Positions 44,272-53,177 of a DNA stretch of 64,000 bases are shown here, one piece after another. A program made the position numbers and the translations under genes. The stretch covers positions 62,001 to 126,000 of the forward strand of contig JBFMHP010000021.1 of NCBI GenBank assembly GCA_040752855.1, read 5' to 3'. Origin of the DNA: JBFMHP01 sp040752855. GTDB lineage: Bacteria; Pseudomonadota; Gammaproteobacteria; RBG-16-57-12. The notes beneath the pieces were generated by a model that was given only the letters and a program-made list of their open reading frames with translations, ran no database searches and had not been told where the DNA came from. Each line of letters begins with the position of its first letter. Position 1 is the first letter of the stretch.

Positions 44272-44733
44272 TCAATCTCCGGGGCGCCGGTAAAGAAAGC
44301 GCACCAAAGTCTCTTCTTTTTGCTCGGCAGTCCGTTTGATCCGGAACTCGATGCGATACTGCCCTGGATCGGTCATCATGAAATAATTCCCGTAACTCAT
44401 GACATTGTGGTTATTCATCGCTTCGAGAGTCTTTTCCGGACCGACCAGCCCGAGAAGTGACACCCTGGCTCTAACCTTCGCATTTGTAATCCGCTCGCCG
44501 GTAATACTGTCAAACAGGGCAACCAACACGTGATAGCGATGTTGCTTTTTTGATTTCCCATGCATATCGGGATGCTCAGTTATAAATACGCTTGGAATGA
44601 CGCCAAGATAGATGTCCATGCCATCGGCGGTTTGATGACGTTCGGAATCGGATGCCAGCGCCATGGGAGTAACCACCGTGGTGGCAGCCAGAAACATCAG
44701 GAATAGTAGAAAGCGCTCGAATTGAATAACCAT
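44272..44733 (-). CDS. Secreted beta-domain protein of unknown function
   Basis: Predicted 153 residues. A signal peptide (ending MALAS) and a single beta-rich domain with HRYHVLVALFDSITGERI, ARVSLLGLVGPEKTLEAM and SYGNYFMMTDPGQYRIEF. It resembles small transthyretin/immunoglobulin-like periplasmic proteins found near metal or thiosulfate metabolism genes. GGAGGAGGATC precedes the ATG. It is downstream of the phosphorylase gene on the minus strand and within the metal region. Confidence 0.65.
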   Translation of the reverse strand: MVIQFERFLLFLMFLAATTVVTPMALASDSERHQTADGMDIYLGVIPSVFITEHPDMHGKSKKQHRYHVLVALFDSITGERITNAKVRARVSLLGLVGPEKTLEAMNNHNVMSYGNYFMMTDPGQYRIEFRIKRTAEQKEETLVRFLYRRPGD

Positions 44734-44785
44734 GCTCTGATCCTCCTCCCGTTCCTTTAATGATATTCGCCGCATTCGTCTTTCG

Positions 44786-46483
44786 CTATCGCACATAGGT
44801 TTCGCTCGCATAGCGGCGCATCATGCGGTGGCTGTTGAAATACGAGGCGGACTTGGCGATCGCTCCCTTCATCACCGCGATCCATACGCTCCGATCCTGG
44901 TAATAAAGCGGAGCAACGGTTTCTTCGAGTTTGCGGTACAGCGCATCGGCATCGAGAGCGGCGGATTCCCGATCCTCGCCGATGGCCCAGCCGGTCACGC
45001 CTTCGATGCACCCCTCGACCCACCAGCCATCCAGCACGCTAAGCTGCGGCACGCCGTTGAAGGCGGCCTTCATGCCGCTGGTACCGCTGGCCTCCATCGG
45101 GGATAAGGGGGTGTTCAGCCAGACATCCACGCCGGAGACCAGGGTCAACGCAATGTTCATGTCGTAATCGGGCAGATAGGCGACTGGCACTGTCCCAGCC
45201 AGTGCCGCGATATGTGCGTGCAGGATCTCGATCAGGCGCTTGCCCTGTCCGTCCCGCGGATGGGCCTTGCCCGAGAGCACGATCTGGATGGGGTAGCGTT
45301 CAGCCAAGGCCTTGAGGCGTTGCAGATCCGAGAACAGCAGATCCGGTCGTTTGTACGCGGTCATGCGGCGGGCGAAACCGATGGTCAAGCGGTCCGGTTC
45401 CAATGCTACCGCTGTGCGTTGTCGAACACTGTCGATGAGCGCCTTTTTGGCCTGGAGATGAGCCTCCCATATCGCCTCGTCGGCAATGCAGCAGTCCGCA
45501 CGGCGCAGCAGCTCCGGCTCGTGGCACCAGCCTGGCAGCACGGCATCGTAGAGGCGGCGGAAGCTCTCGCCGGTCCAGGTGAATGGATGTACGCCGTTGG
45601 TTACTTCGTGCACCCGGTAACCCGGAAACATGTGGCGCGAAACCTCGGCGTGGCGTTTGGCGACGCCATTGACATAGTCACTCAGGTTGAGCGCCAGCCG
45701 GGTCATGTTCAGTGCCTCCTCTCCGGCCAGGCGCTTGAACGTCGCCAGTTCGATGAAGTCGCCGAGCAATCGCTTCACCAGATCGTAGGGGAAGCGGTCG
45801 TGGCCGGCCTCTACCGGCGTATGGGTGGTAAAGCAACACAGCTCGCGCACTCGCGGGATATCATAAGGCGTCTCGCCAGGTCGCAGGTCTTCGGGAGGAT
45901 AGGAATAACGGCGCAGCAACTCAGCCCCGAGCAGTGCCGAACGTCCTTCGTTCATGTGATACTTATGTATCGTGAAGCCGAGCGCCTGAAGCATGCGCGC
46001 CCCACCGGTACCCAGCACGATTTCCTGTTTCAGTCGATATACATTGTCTCCGCCGTAGAGGTAACGGGTGATCTGCCGGTCATCCACACTGTTCTGCTCC
46101 AGATCGGTTTCCAGCATAATCACCGGTTGCTCACCGCCCATGTGGCCTTTCAGGATATACAGCCAGCCGCCGACCCAGACGGAACGGCCTGCGATGTCCA
46201 CCGCCACCATCGCTCCCAGCCGCTCCGCCCAGCGGGCGGGCTCCCAGGGAGCCTCGCTTTCGATCTGACGCCCGTTGGCACCGAGCGCCTGATGGAAATA
46301 GCCGGCCGTGCTCACCAGCGTCACGGCCACCAGCGGTACCTCGAGATCGGCCGCGGAGCGAATGGTATCCCCGGCGAGCACACCGAGACCGCCCGCATAA
46401 GTGGGAATCTCGTTTTGCAACGCAATCTCCATGGAGAAGTAGGCGATGCGCGGTGTATGGATGAAATCGTCGAGGCCGGCCAT
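44786..46483 (-). CDS. Alpha-glucan phosphorylase, short form
   Basis: Predicted 565 residues, typical of short bacterial and archaeal glycogen phosphorylases. RIAYFSMEIALQNEIPTYAGGLGVLAGDT is the N-terminal signature; TAYKRPDLLF, SGKAHPRDGQGK and EASGTSGMKAAFNGVPQLSVLDGWW (PLP-binding Lys in GTSGMKAA) complete it. It releases glucose-1-phosphate from glycogen. Start is the ATG at 46483. It is placed in a metal-resistance run, which is unusual; no other glycogen genes are nearby. Confidence 0.92.
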   Translation of the reverse strand: MAGLDDFIHTPRIAYFSMEIALQNEIPTYAGGLGVLAGDTIRSAADLEVPLVAVTLVSTAGYFHQALGANGRQIESEAPWEPARWAERLGAMVAVDIAGRSVWVGGWLYILKGHMGGEQPVIMLETDLEQNSVDDRQITRYLYGGDNVYRLKQEIVLGTGGARMLQALGFTIHKYHMNEGRSALLGAELLRRYSYPPEDLRPGETPYDIPRVRELCCFTTHTPVEAGHDRFPYDLVKRLLGDFIELATFKRLAGEEALNMTRLALNLSDYVNGVAKRHAEVSRHMFPGYRVHEVTNGVHPFTWTGESFRRLYDAVLPGWCHEPELLRRADCCIADEAIWEAHLQAKKALIDSVRQRTAVALEPDRLTIGFARRMTAYKRPDLLFSDLQRLKALAERYPIQIVLSGKAHPRDGQGKRLIEILHAHIAALAGTVPVAYLPDYDMNIALTLVSGVDVWLNTPLSPMEASGTSGMKAAFNGVPQLSVLDGWWVEGCIEGVTGWAIGEDRESAALDADALYRKLEETVAPLYYQDRSVWIAVMKGAIAKSASYFNSHRMMRRYASETYVR

Positions 46484-46492
46484 GGTTCCTCT

Positions 46493-46741
46493 CTATTCAC
46501 CGAGCGCCAATCGGGCATCCACTTTCGCTTCGGCCCGCAGCCAATCGTCCAAGGCCGCATCACCCTGGAAACCACGCTGCTCGGCAATGAAAAATGCCTC
46601 TTCACAGATCATGCGGTGGCGTTCCTCGGCGGTGCAGGCCGATGTTCCGATATCCGATGCGGTCTGTTTGCCGCGTGATTCGGTTTGTGGATCTTTCACC
46701 GTGGGTGTCTGCTTTTTACCCGCTTTGTTTTGTGTTGCCAT
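46493..46741 (-). CDS. DUF2934 protein
   Basis: Predicted 82 residues. A basic, polar N-terminus precedes RHRMICEEAFFIAEQRGFQG and DDWLRAEAKVDARL, the DUF2934 core. Function unknown; members occur near glycogen and stress genes, as here before the phosphorylase gene. Ten bases separate them. Confidence 0.85.
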   Translation of the reverse strand: MATQNKAGKKQTPTVKDPQTESRGKQTASDIGTSACTAEERHRMICEEAFFIAEQRGFQGDAALDDWLRAEAKVDARLALGE

Positions 46742-46864
46742 TACCTTTCTCCTTCATATGGCACTGATTCATCGCGTTTCGTTTACACCATCATTGTGCA
46801 GCGTCACTCCTTTTTCAAACTACAGATGAGCGTAACAATCACCAGATTACTGCCTCTCCGGAGT

Positions 46865-47518
46865 TCATCCGGGATGAATCTTGGCTTTCCGTACCAGATC
46901 TGGAATGAACGCGGGCGTATGCGCTGCATACTGGTGATATACCTCACCGAACTCCCTCCGAACCTCGCTCTCCTCGAATCGGGCCAGCCGCGTGTACATA
47001 TAAACCAGTATCGGGAACATCAGCAGCGTGAGGATGGTCGGCCACTGCAACAGGAAGCCGAACATGATGAGCACGAAGGCTAAGTATTGCGGGTGACGGA
47101 CATGGGCGTACGGTCCACTGGTCGCTAGCACGTGCGCCTGTTGAGCGGTATAAAGCACTCGCCACGCCGCGGACAACAGCCAGAAGCCACCGCCGATAAA
47201 GAGCATGCTCAGCACATGAAACGGCCCGAAGTGGGGATTGGCGCGCCAGCCGAACAGCATCTCGAGCAGATGGCCGGCGTCATGCGACAGCCAATCGACT
47301 TGCGGATAATTGCTCTGCAACCAGCCGGAAAGAAAATAGATGGTCAGGGGAAAACCATACATCTCCGTGAACAGCGCCACCAGAAAGGCGGAAAAGGCGC
47401 CGAAGGAGCGCCAGTCGCGTTTGGTCTGCGGCTTGAAAAAGCTGAAGGCGAAGAGGATGAAGATCGCTGAGTTGATGATCACCAGTGACCAGAGGCCGTA
47501 TCCCGAGGCTTCAGTCAT
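46865..47518 (-). CDS. Isoprenylcysteine carboxyl methyltransferase-family membrane protein
   Basis: Predicted 217 residues with five or six helices. The C-terminal motif (GPYAHVRHPQYLAF, then EESEVRREFGEVYHQYAAHTPAFIP) is the SAM-binding tail of the ICMT/phospholipid methyltransferase family. Prokaryotic members have various or unknown substrates. It overlaps the DUF2933 gene by eight bases (ATG of the methyltransferase lies inside). Common next to copper islands with SHOCT/DUF2933 genes. Confidence 0.85.
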   Translation of the reverse strand: MTEASGYGLWSLVIINSAIFILFAFSFFKPQTKRDWRSFGAFSAFLVALFTEMYGFPLTIYFLSGWLQSNYPQVDWLSHDAGHLLEMLFGWRANPHFGPFHVLSMLFIGGGFWLLSAAWRVLYTAQQAHVLATSGPYAHVRHPQYLAFVLIMFGFLLQWPTILTLLMFPILVYMYTRLARFEESEVRREFGEVYHQYAAHTPAFIPDLVRKAKIHPG

Positions 47519-47726
47519 GTTTGTGTCCTCCGCCGTGGCCGCGATGCATGAAGAGGTGCATCAGCGGGCAGGCGAGCAGCAGCAAAAAGGGAAGTGCGCC
47601 CAGCGCATGGGCCCGGTGTTCGCTGAACAGAAAAAAGGCCGCGATGGCGAGAAAGCCCAAAAAAACCCAAGTGGATCGCGATTTCTGCCGTTGCGGTTCT
47701 TGATGAGGCGGGTGTTGGTGATTCAT
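47511..47726 (-). CDS. DUF2933 small membrane protein
   Basis: Predicted 71 residues: His-rich N-terminus (MNHQHPPHQEPQ), one or two helices, and a His-Gly-rich tail (HRGHGGGHKHD). The DUF2933 layout is usual in copper/silver resistance clusters; the His tails may bind metals at the membrane. It overlaps both neighbours by a few bases, so it is a link in a coupled operon. Confidence 0.8.
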   Translation of the reverse strand: MNHQHPPHQEPQRQKSRSTWVFLGFLAIAAFFLFSEHRAHALGALPFLLLLACPLMHLFMHRGHGGGHKHD

Positions 47727-47938
47727 GGCTTTTCTCCTGTTTCAGATTTTTCTTGCTCATTCAACTTCTCATCGTCCCTCGGGACGGACGGCGGCGGACA
47801 GTCCGCCTGACCGCGCTGATCACAGTGCCCAACCTGTTCGGTGTCGGCAGCCTCGTGGTGGCCCATCATCCCCTTGTGCCCGGAACCGAATACGGCGACA
47901 AGCATCACCACCATCATCACAATCATGATCTCGGTCAT
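47723..47938 (-). CDS. Small membrane-anchored hypothetical protein
   Basis: Predicted 71 residues: one N-terminal helix (EIMIVMMVVMLVAVF), then GSGHKGMMGHHEA and CDQRGQADCPPP, a short His/Met/Cys-bearing stretch and an acidic tail. No family recognised. The metal-like residues and overlaps with the DUF2933 gene suggest it belongs to the metal operon. Confidence 0.6.
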   Translation of the reverse strand: MTEIMIVMMVVMLVAVFGSGHKGMMGHHEAADTEQVGHCDQRGQADCPPPSVPRDDEKLNEQEKSETGEKP

Positions 47939-47952
47939 GGTTCAAAGCCCTC

Positions 47953-48765
47953 CTATTCAGATCGATCTGGTTTTCTCGCGCGCCAAAAACTCAGCAATCC
48001 GCCCTTGCGCGCGCAGCGCTCCACCGGCGCGAAGCCCGCCGCGCGCAGATATGCGGGCACCTCGCCGCGCAGATTGGTGGCGGTGAAATGGAAAAACAAC
48101 AGCGGCCAGCACAACAACCACCAGAGCGGATTTGAAGGCTTATCGATGTCGACCACCAGCAATCGTCCGCCGGGCTTTAGCACCCGGTAGACCTCGGCGA
48201 GTCCCGCACGTTTCACCTCGGGCGGCAGGTGATGCATCATGAAACTCGATAACACGAGATCGAACGATGCGTCGTGGAATGGCAGCGCCTCGATGGCCCC
48301 GAGCCGAAACTCCACCGGTGTGCCGGTCGCGTTGCGCCGCGCCTTGGCGAGCATGCCCGGTGAAGGATCGATGCCCACCACATACCCCGCGGAGCCCACG
48401 GTCGCGGCCGCCAGGCGCGTCAACACACCGGTGCCGCAACCCACATCGAGCACATGCTCGCCGCTGCGCAAACCGGCGTGATGCAGGGTCTCGCGCCGAA
48501 AACCAGGTCCCAGTCCCAGCCACGGGCAATAGAGGTCGTAGAACGGCGCGGCCCAACTCATGGTGACGCCGTGGGTATGCGGCGGCGCTCGCTCATCGAG
48601 GGCCGCCAGCGCGCGGCGCATGATCCAGCGGGAATACAGCATCATCGCCGGGCATGCCAATGCGATGAGGGCAATGATTACGGTCCACACGGAGATTTCC
48701 CAGAGCAGCAGCGCCGCCGCAATCGCAACCGCCACCAAGGTACATAACCAGAATGCCGTGCCCAT
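47953..48765 (-). CDS. SAM-dependent methyltransferase with N-terminal membrane helices
   Basis: Predicted 270 residues. One or two N-terminal helices (about 5-48), then a class I methyltransferase core: HVLDVGCGTGVLTRLAAATVG, VVGIDPSPGMLAKAR, EALPFHDASFDLVLSSFMMHHLP and RVLKPGGRLLVVDID. Resembles UbiE/phospholipid-type enzymes. It lies just after the copper ATPase (three bases), so it belongs to that operon. The substrate is unknown. Confidence 0.82.
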   Translation of the reverse strand: MGTAFWLCTLVAVAIAAALLLWEISVWTVIIALIALACPAMMLYSRWIMRRALAALDERAPPHTHGVTMSWAAPFYDLYCPWLGLGPGFRRETLHHAGLRSGEHVLDVGCGTGVLTRLAAATVGSAGYVVGIDPSPGMLAKARRNATGTPVEFRLGAIEALPFHDASFDLVLSSFMMHHLPPEVKRAGLAEVYRVLKPGGRLLVVDIDKPSNPLWWLLCWPLLFFHFTATNLRGEVPAYLRAAGFAPVERCARKGGLLSFWRARKPDRSE

Positions 48766-48768
48766 GGC

Positions 48769-51096
48769 CTACTCCACGGTCAGCCGCGCACGCTTGAGCG
48801 TGGCGGAATTGACGATCACCGACAGCGAGGACAAGGCCATCGCCGCGGCGGCGATGATCGGATTGAGAAATCCCAACGCCGCCACCGGCACGCCGATGCT
48901 GTTGTAAACGAAGGCCCAGAACAGATTCTGCTTGATCTTGCGCAAGGTCAGGCGCGACAAGCGGATACTGGCGACGACATCGCGCACATCGTTCTTCACC
49001 AGGATGATGCCGCCGGTCTCTTTCGCCACATCGGAACCGGAGCCGATGGCGATGCCGATGTCGGCGGCGGCGAGTGCGGGCGCATCGTTGACGCCATCAC
49101 CGACCATCGCCACGACCTTGCGTTGCTGTTGCAATTCCTGGATCACTCGCGCCTTGTCGGCGGGTAGCACCTCGGCGATGACACGCGCGATGCCGAGTTC
49201 ACGGGCAATGGCCTGGGCGGTGCGTTGATTGTCGCCGCTCAGCATCACCACTTCGATCTTCGCGCTGTGCAAGGCCGCCACCGCCTCCTGCGCCTCGGGC
49301 TTGAGGGTATCGGCGACGGCGACGACACCCGCCAAGGCGCCGTTGATGCCGATCAGCATCGCGGTCTTGCCTTCGTGCTCCAGGCGCGTCATCGGCTCTT
49401 CCGCGGTGGTGATATCGATACCTTCACACGCGAACAGGCGGCGATTACCGAGCAACAGAGTTTTGCCATCGGCATTCCCTTTGATGCCATGTCCGGCGAT
49501 AGCCTCAAAGTCAGTTATCTTGGGCAATGCAATGTTGCGATGCTGCGCTGCTCTCACGATTGCTTCGCCGAGCGGATGCTCGGAACCGGCCTCGATCGCC
49601 GCCGCCAAACGTAGTATTTCCGTATCGTTAAAATCCGCCAGCGCGATAACATCGGTCACATTCGGCTCACCGCGCGTCAGCGTGCCCGTTTTATCGAATA
49701 CCACCGTGGTCAAACTGCGCGCCCGTTCCAGCACCTCGCCGCCGCGGATCAGTATTCCCGCCTCCGCGCCTTTGCCGACACCGACCATCAACGCCGCCGG
49801 CGTGGCGATGCCAAGCGCGCAGGGGCAGGCGATGATGAGCACGGCAATGAAGGCGAGCAGCCCTTGCGGAAAGTTACCGGCAAGCCACCAACCGAAAAAG
49901 GCGATGAGGGCGGTTGTGACCACCGCCGGAACGAAATAGCGCGTCACCTGATCGGCGAGGCGCTGAATCGGCGCGCTCGAGGCCTGCGCCTCTTCGACCA
50001 TCTTGATGATCTGCGCCAGTGCGGTCTCCGCGCCCACGCGCGTGGCGCGGAAGGTCAGCAGTCCGGTGCGATTGAGCGTGCCGCCGATCACCGTTGAACC
50101 GGCGCGCTTCTCTACCGGCATGGATTCCCCGGTGAGCATGGATTCATCCACGCTGGAAGCCCCTTCGAGCACGCTGCCGTCGGCGGGAATCTTCTCACCG
50201 GGTTTTACGATGACGGTTTCATCCACCAGCACGCTCTCCGCCGGGACTTCCATCTCTTGGCCCGCGCGGATCACGTGCGCGGTCGCCGGTTTCAAGTCCA
50301 GGAGTTTGCGCACGGCGGCCGAGGAGCGCTTCTTGATCAACTCCTCCATGTACTTGCCGAGCAGCACAAAGGCGATGATGACGGCGGAGACCTCGAAATA
50401 GACATCGCGTTCCTCGACCTTCACCGGCAATACCTCGGGGAAAAAGATCACCGCGACGCTGTAGAAATAGGCCACCGAGGTGCCGAGCGCGATGAGGAAA
50501 TCCATGTTGATTTGGCGTGTGCGCATGGCCGCCCACGCGCCTTTGTAGAAACTCCAGCCGCCGATGAATTGCACCGGCGTGACCAGGATGAACAGCCACA
50601 TGCCCCAGGTGAACCACGGCAGTTGCGGAATCGGCGCCCAACTGACGATGGTCGCGCCTGTAGCAAGAAACAGAAAGGCCGCGGCGCGCAACATGGCCAG
50701 CGCCAACACGCCGGTGAGCGCGATGGTCACGCGCGTGCGCATGGATTTCAATTCTTGTTCGGGTGATTCGAAGGTGCGCTGGCAGGCGGGGCTGCAAAAA
50801 TAGTAGCTGCGCCCGCCGCGTTCGGTTTTGAGCGCCGTGGCCTTCTCCACCACCATGCCGCAGATGGGGTCCTTAGCCATGTCTTTGGCGGGCTGGCCGG
50901 TGGCGGCAACATCCTGCATGACGGATGGCGCGGGCGGCGCGGCCGGGATACTGACGTACTGACGCGGATTGGCCTGAAATTTTGCATGGCAGCCGGGCGA
51001 GCAAAAATAATAGGTCGCGCCCGCATAGTCCATCCGCGCCGCCGCGCGCGCCGGCTCCACTTTCATGCCGCATACCGGATCGGTTGCCGTGGCCAT
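48769..51096 (-). CDS. Copper-exporting P1B-type ATPase with two N-terminal YHS domains
   Basis: Predicted 775 residues. Instead of HMA domains it starts with two YHS (TRASH-like) metal-binding units: DPVCGMKVEP with YYFCSPGCHAKF, and DPICGMVVEK with YYFCSPACQRTF. Then helices, DESMLTGESMPV, CPC in IIACPCALGIATP, DKTGTLTRG, GDGVNDAPALAAADIGIAIG, and YNSIGVPVAALG and SSLSVIVNSAT near the end, as in Cu(I) pumps. It exports copper from the cytosol. It is followed by the methyltransferase and preceded by the Met-rich protein gene. Confidence 0.92.
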   Translation of the reverse strand: MATATDPVCGMKVEPARAAARMDYAGATYYFCSPGCHAKFQANPRQYVSIPAAPPAPSVMQDVAATGQPAKDMAKDPICGMVVEKATALKTERGGRSYYFCSPACQRTFESPEQELKSMRTRVTIALTGVLALAMLRAAAFLFLATGATIVSWAPIPQLPWFTWGMWLFILVTPVQFIGGWSFYKGAWAAMRTRQINMDFLIALGTSVAYFYSVAVIFFPEVLPVKVEERDVYFEVSAVIIAFVLLGKYMEELIKKRSSAAVRKLLDLKPATAHVIRAGQEMEVPAESVLVDETVIVKPGEKIPADGSVLEGASSVDESMLTGESMPVEKRAGSTVIGGTLNRTGLLTFRATRVGAETALAQIIKMVEEAQASSAPIQRLADQVTRYFVPAVVTTALIAFFGWWLAGNFPQGLLAFIAVLIIACPCALGIATPAALMVGVGKGAEAGILIRGGEVLERARSLTTVVFDKTGTLTRGEPNVTDVIALADFNDTEILRLAAAIEAGSEHPLGEAIVRAAQHRNIALPKITDFEAIAGHGIKGNADGKTLLLGNRRLFACEGIDITTAEEPMTRLEHEGKTAMLIGINGALAGVVAVADTLKPEAQEAVAALHSAKIEVVMLSGDNQRTAQAIARELGIARVIAEVLPADKARVIQELQQQRKVVAMVGDGVNDAPALAAADIGIAIGSGSDVAKETGGIILVKNDVRDVVASIRLSRLTLRKIKQNLFWAFVYNSIGVPVAALGFLNPIIAAAAMALSSLSVIVNSATLKRARLTVE

Positions 51097-51152
51097 CTCC
51101 GTCTCCTGTGGTCTTGACGTGGGGCGGCCTCGCCGCCCCGAATCACACGGAA

Positions 51153-51617
51153 TTACTTCGCTGGAGTGTGCTTGTGCGGATCGGCTTTATCCTGGCCTTT
51201 GTCCTTGCCGCCACCGGGTGCTTGCATCCCTTGTTGCGCCATCATGTGTTCCATCATCTGCTCCATCATGCCCTGCATCATGTCCATGCGCTTCTCCATT
51301 GTTTGCTGAGCCTCTCCGCCGGACATGCCGCCCATGCCCATCATGCCGTGCATGTCATTCATCATCTTGTGCATCTGCTCCATGTGCTCCTGCATCAGAC
51401 GCTGCCGCTCGGCGGGATCATTGCTTTGCCGTATGCGCTCCATCGTCTTGTGCATGTCCTGCATGGCATTCATGTCCATCATGCCCATACCCTTGGACGA
51501 TGCGGCAGTGGGCGTTTCCGCCTGCTTGCCGGCTTCGGGATGATGGCGTTCATCGGCCTGCGCATACGGTTGGCCTAATGCAAATACGATGGTGACGGCT
51601 TGCGCGAATCTTTTCAT
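51153..51617 (-). CDS. Met-rich periplasmic protein
   Basis: Predicted 154 residues. A signal peptide (MKRFAQAVTIVFALGQPYAQA), then a sequence with many Met and His (GMGMMDMNAMQDMHKTM, MHKMMNDMHGMMGMGGM) and EKRMDMMQGMMEQMMEH near the end. It is a paralogue-like partner of the protein at 43707. GAGGAGAGCCATC precedes the ATG. A periplasmic Cu(I) sponge role is likely. Confidence 0.72.
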   Translation of the reverse strand: MKRFAQAVTIVFALGQPYAQADERHHPEAGKQAETPTAASSKGMGMMDMNAMQDMHKTMERIRQSNDPAERQRLMQEHMEQMHKMMNDMHGMMGMGGMSGGEAQQTMEKRMDMMQGMMEQMMEHMMAQQGMQAPGGGKDKGQDKADPHKHTPAK

Positions 51618-51633
51618 GATGGCTCTCCTCGAA

Positions 51634-52209
51634 TTAGTGTTGGTGACTATGATCGTCATCGTGATAATCGTGTGACACGGACTCGCGATCGCGGCTCTTA
51701 TCGGTTTCGTCGTCGTGGTCCGGTTCACCGGCGTGCGCGTGCGCATGGCCTTCACCTTCCGCCTTGGGCAGGGACATGACGCCCAGCCCGTAGCGATAGA
51801 CCAATTCACCGCCGTGCCACGCGGTGGAGGCCAATACTCCGCCTGCGATCAACATCCCGACGGTGAAGAGCGCTCCGAGAGTCTTCTTGCGGCGAATGCG
51901 AACGATGGACCAGGTTGCCAGGATGAAAAACGCGCTGATCGTGGCAATCGCCCAATTGCGGTGTTCCGTCATCGCGGCATGGGAAGGTGTGTCATGGGCC
52001 ACGGTATTATAAGCATAGACCCCGGTCAGCGCGGTTGCTAAGGTGCATCCCGTGCCAAACCACAATGCCCAGCGCGCCACCGTCTGCCACTGTTCCTTGA
52101 GTGGTGCCTTGATCAACGGCGTCACCACGAAGAGCGCTACGGACAATGAGAACAGCGCGACGGTGAAGTGCACAAAGATGGGATGCCAGTTGGGAATGAT
52201 TTCGAACAT
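51634..52209 (-). CDS. DUF2231 membrane protein with His-rich tail
   Basis: Predicted 191 residues: four helices starting FEIIPNWHPIFVHFTVALFS, the DUF2231 signature, and a C-terminal His/Asp/Glu-rich tail (GHAHAHAGEPDHDDE, HDYHDDDHSHQH) suitable for divalent metal binding. It is downstream of copB and probably translated with the copper genes. Function unknown; DUF2231 members are often next to metal or heme genes. Confidence 0.8.
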   Translation of the reverse strand: MFEIIPNWHPIFVHFTVALFSLSVALFVVTPLIKAPLKEQWQTVARWALWFGTGCTLATALTGVYAYNTVAHDTPSHAAMTEHRNWAIATISAFFILATWSIVRIRRKKTLGALFTVGMLIAGGVLASTAWHGGELVYRYGLGVMSLPKAEGEGHAHAHAGEPDHDDETDKSRDRESVSHDYHDDDHSHQH

Positions 52210-52247
52210 TTATTTACCTCGCAGCGCGTGACCAACGTCGACGGGCT

Positions 52248-53162
52248 TCAGAACCAAAGGCGCAGCCCCGCCACCGCCCGCGTCTCTTTTGCTGCCTCGC
52301 CCGCGGCACGGGCGTGATCGGCCGTGCCGCCATACTTTCCTGCCCACTCCACACCGATGTAAGGCGCGAACTCGCGCCGGATTTCATAGCGCAAGCGGAT
52401 TCCGGCCGCCAGATCCGAGAGCCCCGAACCCAGTTCGCGCTCGGCATCGCGCTTGCCGTAGAGGTTCGCCTCGATGCGCGGCTGCACGATCAGCTTCTGG
52501 GTGATCAGCAATTCGTAGTCTGCCTCCACGCGCAGCGCGGTGCGGCCTGCGTCGCCTACGTACAGCGTCACGCTCGTTTCAAACCAGTAGGGCGCGAGCC
52601 CCTGGACACCGAACGCCAGCCAACCACGTTCGGGGTCTACGCCATGGTCGTAGCGCACACCGAGTTGTGCGTCCCAAAACGGAGCGATTGCGTGAGCCCA
52701 TGACAGCTCGGCGCGACCCTCTTGCAGTTTCCCGCCGTCGACCTCGCCTTCCGCCTGGACCACCGCGCGCTCGAAACTGCCGCCAAACCATCCTTGTAAC
52801 TCATACGCTGTTGCGGTGTTGCCATCGGCGCGCACGGCTTCCAGGCGATCGACCCGCAGCGCACCGGTCATGATTTCGTGACTCTCGTGCCGCATCGGGA
52901 ATTGGCTGAAGTCGTAACCATCGGCGTAGGCATGGGGATCGCGCGGCGCGGCGGGGGCGGATTCGTTCGTCATGTGATCGTGACTCATCTCCATGTCATC
53001 CATTTTCATATCTTCCATGTTCATATCTTGCATGTCGGACATATTCTGGTGATTCATATGCGACATGTCGTCATGATCCATCGGTTCCGCTTCCTGTGCC
53101 CAGGCAGCTGCGAGGTTCACGGTCATCATGGCGGCGACGAGCAATGCTTTTTTGTGGTTCAT
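52248..53162 (-). CDS. copB: Copper resistance protein B, outer-membrane barrel
   Basis: Predicted 304 residues. A signal peptide (ending AAWAQ) is followed by a Met/His/Asp-rich segment (MSHMNHQNMSDMQDMNMEDM and further) that can bind copper, and a barrel ending LRLWF. The order copA, copB with the segment SWAHAIAPFWDAQLGVRYD fits CopB. It exports or sequesters copper at the outer membrane. It starts 15 bases after the copA stop. Confidence 0.92.
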   Translation of the reverse strand: MNHKKALLVAAMMTVNLAAAWAQEAEPMDHDDMSHMNHQNMSDMQDMNMEDMKMDDMEMSHDHMTNESAPAAPRDPHAYADGYDFSQFPMRHESHEIMTGALRVDRLEAVRADGNTATAYELQGWFGGSFERAVVQAEGEVDGGKLQEGRAELSWAHAIAPFWDAQLGVRYDHGVDPERGWLAFGVQGLAPYWFETSVTLYVGDAGRTALRVEADYELLITQKLIVQPRIEANLYGKRDAERELGSGLSDLAAGIRLRYEIRREFAPYIGVEWAGKYGGTADHARAAGEAAKETRAVAGLRLWF

Positions 53163-53177
53163 CCCGTTTCTCCTGCC

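Noticed and set aside
45212..46678. Rightward 488-codon frame opposite the phosphorylase
   Set aside because: Shadow frame; crosses into the DUF2934 gene in antisense and has no motif.
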